In this document: piece after piece, positions 59,793 to 64,000 of the stretch
Layout: every line of letters starts with the position of its first letter
Numbering within the stretch: position 1 is the first letter of the stretch
Source of the DNA: JABDGZ01 sp964483785
Lineage (GTDB): Bacteria > Omnitrophota > Gorgyraeia > Zapsychrales > Fredricksoniimonadaceae
Reading direction: 5' to 3'
NCBI GenBank assembly: GCA_964483785.1
Contig: CAZACW010000002.1
Location: forward strand, 36,980 to 100,979
Length of the DNA stretch: 64,000 nt
Position numbers and translations under genes: made by a program
The notes under the pieces: generated by a model
Database searches by the model: none
What the model was told of the DNA's origin: nothing
Seen by the model: only the letters and a program-made list of their open reading frames with translations

Positions 59793-60974
59793 ATGCAGAA
59801 AATGACGCTCAAGAACATTCCCATCAAGGGCAAGAAGGTCATTATCCGTGTGGATTTTAACGTGCCCTTGGATGAGTCCTTGCACATTACGGACGATCGG
59901 CGCATCACAGCGGCCTTGCCGACCATCCAATATGTCCTGGCCCAGGGCGCGGCCAAGGTGATTTTAATGAGCCATTTGGGCCGTCCGAAGGGCGTTGGCT
60001 TTGAAAAAGATTTTTCCCTCGGGCCCGTGGCCCGGCGCCTGCAGGAACTGCTTTCAGAAAAGGTCCTGCTCTTGAATGATTGCGTGGGCCCGGCCATCCA
60101 GGAAGCGGCGGCCAAATCCGCCGAGCGCGTCATCCTCCTGGAAAATCTGCGCTTTCATAAGGAAGAAGAAAAAAACGATCCCGGCTTTGCCAAGGCCCTG
60201 GCCTCTTTGGCAGACCTTTATATCAACGATGCCTTCGGCACCGCACACCGCGCCCATGCCTCCACCGCCGGCATCACCGCGTTTCTGCCTTCCGTTGCCG
60301 GGTTCCTGATCGAAAAAGAACTCCAGTATTTAGGCGGCGCCATCAACAATCCCCGGCGGCCCCTGGTCGTGATCTTGGGCGGGGCCAAGGTCTCGGATAA
60401 GATTGAACTCATTAAAAATTTGATCCCCAAGGCCGACACCATCATCATCGGCGGGGGCATGGCCTATACCTTTTTAAAATCCCAGGGCATCAGCATCGGC
60501 AATTCCAAATTGGAAAAGGACAAAATCGATTTGGCCGCGGACTTGCTGAAAATAGCAGAGAAAGCCGGCGTTGAGATCGCCCTGACCACGGATTTCGTCA
60601 TCACCCAAAGCTTCACCAGCGACGCTTGCAAGATCTCGGACACCATTCCCGACGGATGGGAAAGCTTAGACATCGGCCCCAAGACCATCGCGCGCTACAA
60701 GGAGATTTTGTCCAAGGCCAAGACCGTGGTCTGGAACGGGCCGCTCGGGGTCTTTGAGCGCGACGCCTACGCCAAGGGCACCCGCGCCATCGCGGATTAC
60801 CTGGCTTCCTTAAAAGACGTGACCGTGATCATCGGCGGGGGGGATTCCGCGGCGGCCGTGGCCAAATTCGGCCTGGAAGACAAGATGACCCATATATCCA
60901 CCGGCGGCGGGGCCTCGCTCGAATATCTGGAAGGCAAGGTCTTGCCCGGCATCGCGGCCTTAAAAGACCGATAA
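59793..60974 (+). CDS. pgk: Phosphoglycerate kinase
   Basis: 393 residues, full length. VIIRVDFNVPLDESLHITDD, LMSHLGRPKGVGFEKDFSLG, VILLENLRFHKEEEKNDPGF, VVILGGAKVSDKIELI, VWNGPLGVFE and VIIGGGDSAAAVAKFG are the standard Pgk landmarks in order, ending with HISTGGGASLEYLEGKVLPG. It transfers phosphate between 1,3-bisphosphoglycerate and ADP in glycolysis. First gene after a consensus promoter. Confidence 0.97.
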   Translation: MQKMTLKNIPIKGKKVIIRVDFNVPLDESLHITDDRRITAALPTIQYVLAQGAAKVILMSHLGRPKGVGFEKDFSLGPVARRLQELLSEKVLLLNDCVGPAIQEAAAKSAERVILLENLRFHKEEEKNDPGFAKALASLADLYINDAFGTAHRAHASTAGITAFLPSVAGFLIEKELQYLGGAINNPRRPLVVILGGAKVSDKIELIKNLIPKADTIIIGGGMAYTFLKSQGISIGNSKLEKDKIDLAADLLKIAEKAGVEIALTTDFVITQSFTSDACKISDTIPDGWESLDIGPKTIARYKEILSKAKTVVWNGPLGVFERDAYAKGTRAIADYLASLKDVTVIIGGGDSAAAVAKFGLEDKMTHISTGGGASLEYLEGKVLPGIAALKDR

Positions 60975-60978
60975 ATTT

Positions 60979-61752
60979 ATGCGCAAACCCATCATCGCCG
61001 GCAATTGGAAATTAAACAAGACCCCGCATGAGGCCATTTTACTGGCCGATGAATTAAAGCGTGAATTGGTGGACATCACCGGCGTGGATGTGGTGGTCTG
61101 CCCTCCGTTCGTGGATTTGACCGATGTCTCCGAGGCCCTGATTGACCATGATATCAAGCTGGGGGCCCAAAATGTTTTTTGGGAGGATGCCGGTGCCTTC
61201 ACCGGGGAAATTTCCGCGCCCATGCTGAAAGACCTGGGCGTGGCCTATGTGATCATCGGCCATTCCGAGCGCCGCCAATATTTCCACGAGACCAATGCCA
61301 CGGTGAACCAGCGCCTGCGCGCGGCCTTGAAGCATGGGTTGAACCCCATCGTTTGCGTCGGGGAAAATTTGAGTGAGCGCACATCCAACCAGACCTTTGA
61401 GGTGATCAAGGACCATTGCCAGGGTTCCCTGGCCGGATTGACGGCAGACCAGATGAAGCAGGTGATCATTGCCTACGAACCGGTCTGGGCCATCGGCACG
61501 GGCAAGACCGCCACCCCGGAGCAGGCCCAGGAAGTCCATGTGTACATCCGCCGCTTATTGGGCGGGCTTTTCGATGCCCCGACGGCCGCCGGCGTGCGGA
61601 TCCAATACGGCGGCAGTGTCACACCGGAAAACATTACCGCGCTGATGGGGCAGGAAGACATCGACGGGGCCTTGGTCGGCGGGGCCAGCCTGAAAGCGCC
61701 GTCCTTTGCCGCCATTGTCAAGGCCAGCAGCGGATCATTGAACAGGAGTTGA
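60979..61752 (+). CDS. tpiA: Triosephosphate isomerase
   Basis: 257 residues. IIAGNWKLNKTP carries the active-site Lys/Asn, VIIGHSERRQYF the His, and IIAYEPVWAIGTGKTATPEQ the catalytic Glu and flexible loop 6. RIQYGGSVTPENI and LVGGASLKAPSFAAIV close the barrel. It interconverts dihydroxyacetone phosphate and glyceraldehyde 3-phosphate. It follows pgk after four bases and precedes secG after five, a gene order found in several bacterial phyla. Confidence 0.97.
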   Translation: MRKPIIAGNWKLNKTPHEAILLADELKRELVDITGVDVVVCPPFVDLTDVSEALIDHDIKLGAQNVFWEDAGAFTGEISAPMLKDLGVAYVIIGHSERRQYFHETNATVNQRLRAALKHGLNPIVCVGENLSERTSNQTFEVIKDHCQGSLAGLTADQMKQVIIAYEPVWAIGTGKTATPEQAQEVHVYIRRLLGGLFDAPTAAGVRIQYGGSVTPENITALMGQEDIDGALVGGASLKAPSFAAIVKASSGSLNRS

Positions 61753-61757
61753 TATCC

Positions 61758-62189
61758 ATGACCTTTATTCTCGTTATCCACATCACAGCGTGCATGTTAC
61801 TGGTGATCGCGGTTTTGATGCAGGCCGGCAAGGGCGGCGGACTGACCGAGACCTTCCAGTCCGCGGAATCCATGTTCGGCACGCAGACCAATGCCTTCAT
61901 GGTGCGTCTGACATCGATTTTGGCCGCGGTCTTTCTTTGCACGTCGATGATTTTGGCCATCAATTCCTCCAAAAAGGAGAAATCCCTGATGGCCAACAAG
62001 AAACTTTTGGCCACGGTCCCCAAACCGTTGCCGGCCCCTACGCCTAAGGAACCTGAGGGAGATGTTCAGGTCAAGGTGGAAGCGCCTCAACCCATGGCGC
62101 CGGCCGAAGCAGTGCCTCCGGGCAAAGCGGAAACAGCGTCTCCAAGCCCAGAGGTCCCGGCGAGCCCCGTGACGAATGCGGCCAGATAA
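61758..62189 (+). CDS. secG: Preprotein translocase subunit SecG
   Basis: 143 residues. Two membrane helices (FILVIHITACMLLVIAVLMQ and LTSILAAVFLCTSMILAI) flank AGKGGGLTETFQSAESMFGT, the SecG cytosolic loop. After the second helix comes an unusual 65-residue tail rich in proline, alanine and acidic residues (PKPLPAPTPKEPEGD), probably disordered and longer than in most SecG proteins. SecG binds SecYE and assists protein export. It overlaps the next gene by 14 bases. Confidence 0.92.
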   Translation: MTFILVIHITACMLLVIAVLMQAGKGGGLTETFQSAESMFGTQTNAFMVRLTSILAAVFLCTSMILAINSSKKEKSLMANKKLLATVPKPLPAPTPKEPEGDVQVKVEAPQPMAPAEAVPPGKAETASPSPEVPASPVTNAAR

Positions 62190-63882
62190 AATCCTGCTGC
62201 GCCTTGTGTGCGGCACCCTGTTTTTAGGGGCCGGCCTTACCCCTGCCTTGGCCGGCCGCTACGGCGGCAGCTTGGTCATCGCCACACCATCTGATCCCAA
62301 AACCTTCAACGATATTGTTTCCACCGACGTTTACAGCGGCGCCGTCACCGGCCTTTTGTTTGAGGGTTTGACCACGGCAGACCCGGCCACGTTAAAGGTG
62401 GTTCCGCAATTGGCCCAATCCTGGGAGATCAGCCCGGACGGCCTGCAGTGGACCTTTCATTTAAGGAAAAACGTGCAGTGGTCCGACGGGGTGCCTTTCA
62501 GCGCGCAGGATGTGGTCTTTACCTTCCAGGACCTCATTTACAATCCTGATATCCCTTCCTCGTCCAAGGATGTGCTGACCGTGGCCGGCAAACCGTTCAA
62601 GGTCGAGGCCATGGACCCGTATACCGTGCGTTTTACCCTGCCGGTCAAATTCGCGCCGTTTTTGCGCTCCATGTCCCAGTCGATCCTGCCTAAGCACTGC
62701 TTATGGCAGGCGGTGCAGGAGAAAAAATTTTCCTTCACCTGGGGCATTGACACGCCGCCGGCCAGCATCATCGGTACCGGGCCTTTTATGTTAAGCGAAT
62801 ACCGTCCGGGCGAGCGCCTGGTTTTTAAGCGCAACCCTCATTACTGGAAAAAATCTCCCGGCGGAGAGACCCTGCCTTATCTTGCCAAGATCGTGTACTT
62901 GATCATCCCTGACCCGCAGGCCCAATTGCTGAAATTCATAGACGGAGAACTGGATTCAACCCCCGTGGCCGGCAGTGATTATCCGCTGCTCAAGCCCCTG
63001 GAGGGCCCCAAGCATTTTCATATTTACGAAGCTGGCGCGGATTATAACAGCAATTTTGTGACGCTGAATTTGAATCCGGGCCTTAACCCTCAAACCAAGC
63101 GTCCCTTTATGGACCCGGTCAAATTGTCCTGGTTTTCCAATCTTGCCTTTAGAGAAGCCATTGCCTATGCCATTGACAAGAAAAAAATCATCGAGATCCT
63201 CAATAATGGCTTCGGCCTGCCGCAGGATTCGTCCATGAGCCCCAGCAGCGGATTTTTTTACAATCCGCACGTGAAGGTGTATGATTATAATCCGGGCAAG
63301 GCCAGGGCCGTGCTGGAAGCGGCCGGGTTCAAATATCTTAACCAGGACCGTCAATTGCAAGACCCCCAGGGCCGTGCCGTGGCCTTTAATCTTTACACAG
63401 CAGATTCCGGGGCTGCCGGCCGGGTACAGATGGCGGCCATCATCCGATCGGATTTGGAAAATTTAGGCATGAAGGTCAACCTGATCACCGTGGAGTTTAA
63501 CACCTTAGTCACTAAATTGATGTCTTCCTTTGACTGGGACATGGTGATGATAGGCCTCACCGGCGGGGTGGAGCCGCATTTCGGCCAGAACGTCTGGCAT
63601 TCCTCCGGCGGCCTGCATTTGTGGGACCCGCATCAAAAGGCGCCGGCCACGCCCTGGGAAAAGCGCATCGACGAGATATTTACCCAAGGGGCCCAGGAAC
63701 TGGATGAGAACAAACGCAAGGTTTTATACGATGAATTCCAGCGCATCGTGGCGGAGCAATTGCCGGTGGTGTATACGGTCTTGAACATGGACATGTTCGC
63801 GGTGCGCGATAAGTTCGGGAATTTAAAACCGACGGTCAACGGCGGCGCCTTTCAAAATATCGAAGAAATCTATGTAAAATAA
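62176..63882 (+). CDS. Peptide/oligosaccharide ABC transporter substrate-binding protein (family 5)
   Basis: 568 residues with a signal peptide (about residues 1-26, LLRLVCGTLFLGAGLTPALA). The SBP_bac_5 core includes GGSLVIATPSDPKTFNDIVS, GLLFEGLTTADPATLKVVPQ, WSDGVPFSAQDVVFTFQDLI and FREAIAYAIDKKKIIEILNN. DppA/OppA-like proteins bind peptides, nickel or sugars in the periplasm. The expected permease and ATPase genes are not seen downstream in the remaining 118 bases. The signal lacks an obvious lipobox, so it is likely free in the periplasm. Confidence 0.92.
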   Translation: MRPDKILLRLVCGTLFLGAGLTPALAGRYGGSLVIATPSDPKTFNDIVSTDVYSGAVTGLLFEGLTTADPATLKVVPQLAQSWEISPDGLQWTFHLRKNVQWSDGVPFSAQDVVFTFQDLIYNPDIPSSSKDVLTVAGKPFKVEAMDPYTVRFTLPVKFAPFLRSMSQSILPKHCLWQAVQEKKFSFTWGIDTPPASIIGTGPFMLSEYRPGERLVFKRNPHYWKKSPGGETLPYLAKIVYLIIPDPQAQLLKFIDGELDSTPVAGSDYPLLKPLEGPKHFHIYEAGADYNSNFVTLNLNPGLNPQTKRPFMDPVKLSWFSNLAFREAIAYAIDKKKIIEILNNGFGLPQDSSMSPSSGFFYNPHVKVYDYNPGKARAVLEAAGFKYLNQDRQLQDPQGRAVAFNLYTADSGAAGRVQMAAIIRSDLENLGMKVNLITVEFNTLVTKLMSSFDWDMVMIGLTGGVEPHFGQNVWHSSGGLHLWDPHQKAPATPWEKRIDEIFTQGAQELDENKRKVLYDEFQRIVAEQLPVVYTVLNMDMFAVRDKFGNLKPTVNGGAFQNIEEIYVK

Positions 63883-63908
63883 CGTGAGTTCGACATATTG
63901 AGAAAGGC

Positions 63909-63989
63909 ATGCAAGGATACGTTTTTGATAAGGCGCTGCGCTTTTCCCCCCAGGCACGCAGGATACCATCACAACCCCGGGGGTTGTGA
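63909..63989 (+). CDS. Possible short open frame ended by the palindrome
   Basis: A 26-codon frame with AAAGG just upstream reads MQGYVFDKALRFSPQARR and then enters the palindrome, which supplies PSQPRGL and a TGA stop, exactly as for the gene ending at 32050. It could be the first codons of the next gene, interrupted by the element, or a chance frame. No family is recognisable. Confidence 0.25.
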   Translation: MQGYVFDKALRFSPQARRIPSQPRGL

Positions 63990-63997
63990 TGGTATCC
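63961..63997. repeat. Single 27-bp palindrome with complementary flanks (site 3)
   Basis: The palindrome at 63966-63992 (arms CCATCACAACCCC/GGGGTTGTGATGG, centre G) is extended by GGATA (63961-63965) and TATCC (63993-63997), giving 18 paired bases per arm. These flanks differ from those at 31990-32062 yet are again complementary. The window ends three bases later, so a second, C- or G-centred partner could follow. It lies after the substrate-binding protein gene. Confidence 0.9.
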
Positions 63998-64000
63998 ATG

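Noticed and set aside
1..64000. tRNA, rRNA, transposase or integrase genes
   Set aside because: No sequence with a tRNA cloverleaf, rRNA-conserved stretch or transposase motif was noticed; the gaps are too short for rRNA.

Overview
This window is an almost unbroken run of about 60 genes for making a complex, charged cell-surface glycan, followed by a short housekeeping operon. Nearly all genes lie on the + strand, packed with 4-base ATGA overlaps or gaps of a few bases. The base composition is GC-rich by eye. The organism is a free-living-type bacterium with an outer-surface polysaccharide. An O-antigen-ligase-like protein, a WbaP-type initiator and KdsB-like chemistry suggest a diderm. The style resembles candidate-phylum (Omnitrophota-like), Leptospira or deltaproteobacterial genomes, but no 16S rRNA or other decisive marker is present, so the phylum is open.

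Layout. (1) 2-8505: sugar-tailoring block with the C-terminal half of a split transketolase, a Zn-type dehydrogenase, a DegT aminotransferase, a WbuC cupin, a zinc-ribbon C-methyltransferase, a radical SAM enzyme, an SDR and methyltransferases. (2) 8502-11299: sulfation cassette of sulfotransferase, APS kinase (cysC) and PAP phosphatase (cysQ). (3) 11296-14388: glycosyltransferase and ABC exporter. (4) 14415-28205: GDP-linked legionaminic acid pathway (legB, legC, acetyltransferase, ptmE, legI, legG, legF and ptmF/ptmA-like oxidoreductases). Within it are a HisH/HisF/amidotransferase trio that could install an amidine, a Maf-like (DUF115) transferase, a B12-type radical SAM protein and a 57-codon gene. 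(5) 28202-36104: an unrecognised minus-strand gene, two large GT-B-like proteins, an acyltransferase and a GT-C-like membrane protein. (6) 36139-48564: a second sugar pathway with a HisC-like aminotransferase, a KdsB-like cytidylyltransferase, two Gfo/Idh oxidoreductases, SIS isomerase, transaldolase, HAD phosphatase, two SDRs, a second SIS isomerase and a hydroxyacid dehydrogenase. Its logic resembles the lincosamide octose route and is the best candidate here for an undescribed high-carbon sugar. (7) 48566-59735: assembly genes (GT2, O-antigen ligase/polymerase-like, RmlB-like, GT4, GT-C, WecG family, WbaP-like initiator) and GDP-fucose synthesis (gmd, fcl). (8) 59793-63882: pgk, tpiA, secG and an oligopeptide-type binding protein behind a consensus promoter.

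Non-coding structure. Five copies of a 27-bp perfect palindrome (13-base arms plus one centre base) occur in three places (771-827, 31990-32062, 63961-63997), about 31-32 kb apart. Two sites are head-to-head pairs, and the outer flanks are complementary but different at each site. A separate 261-bp REP-ended, MITE-like hairpin (54540-54800) lies between convergent genes and supplies both stop codons. Several transcription units appear leaderless, with the -10 hexamer ending 8-9 bases before the start codon and no Shine-Dalgarno, whereas internal genes often have good ones. No rRNA, tRNA, CRISPR array or transposase gene was seen. No stretch over 300 bases lacks a gene.
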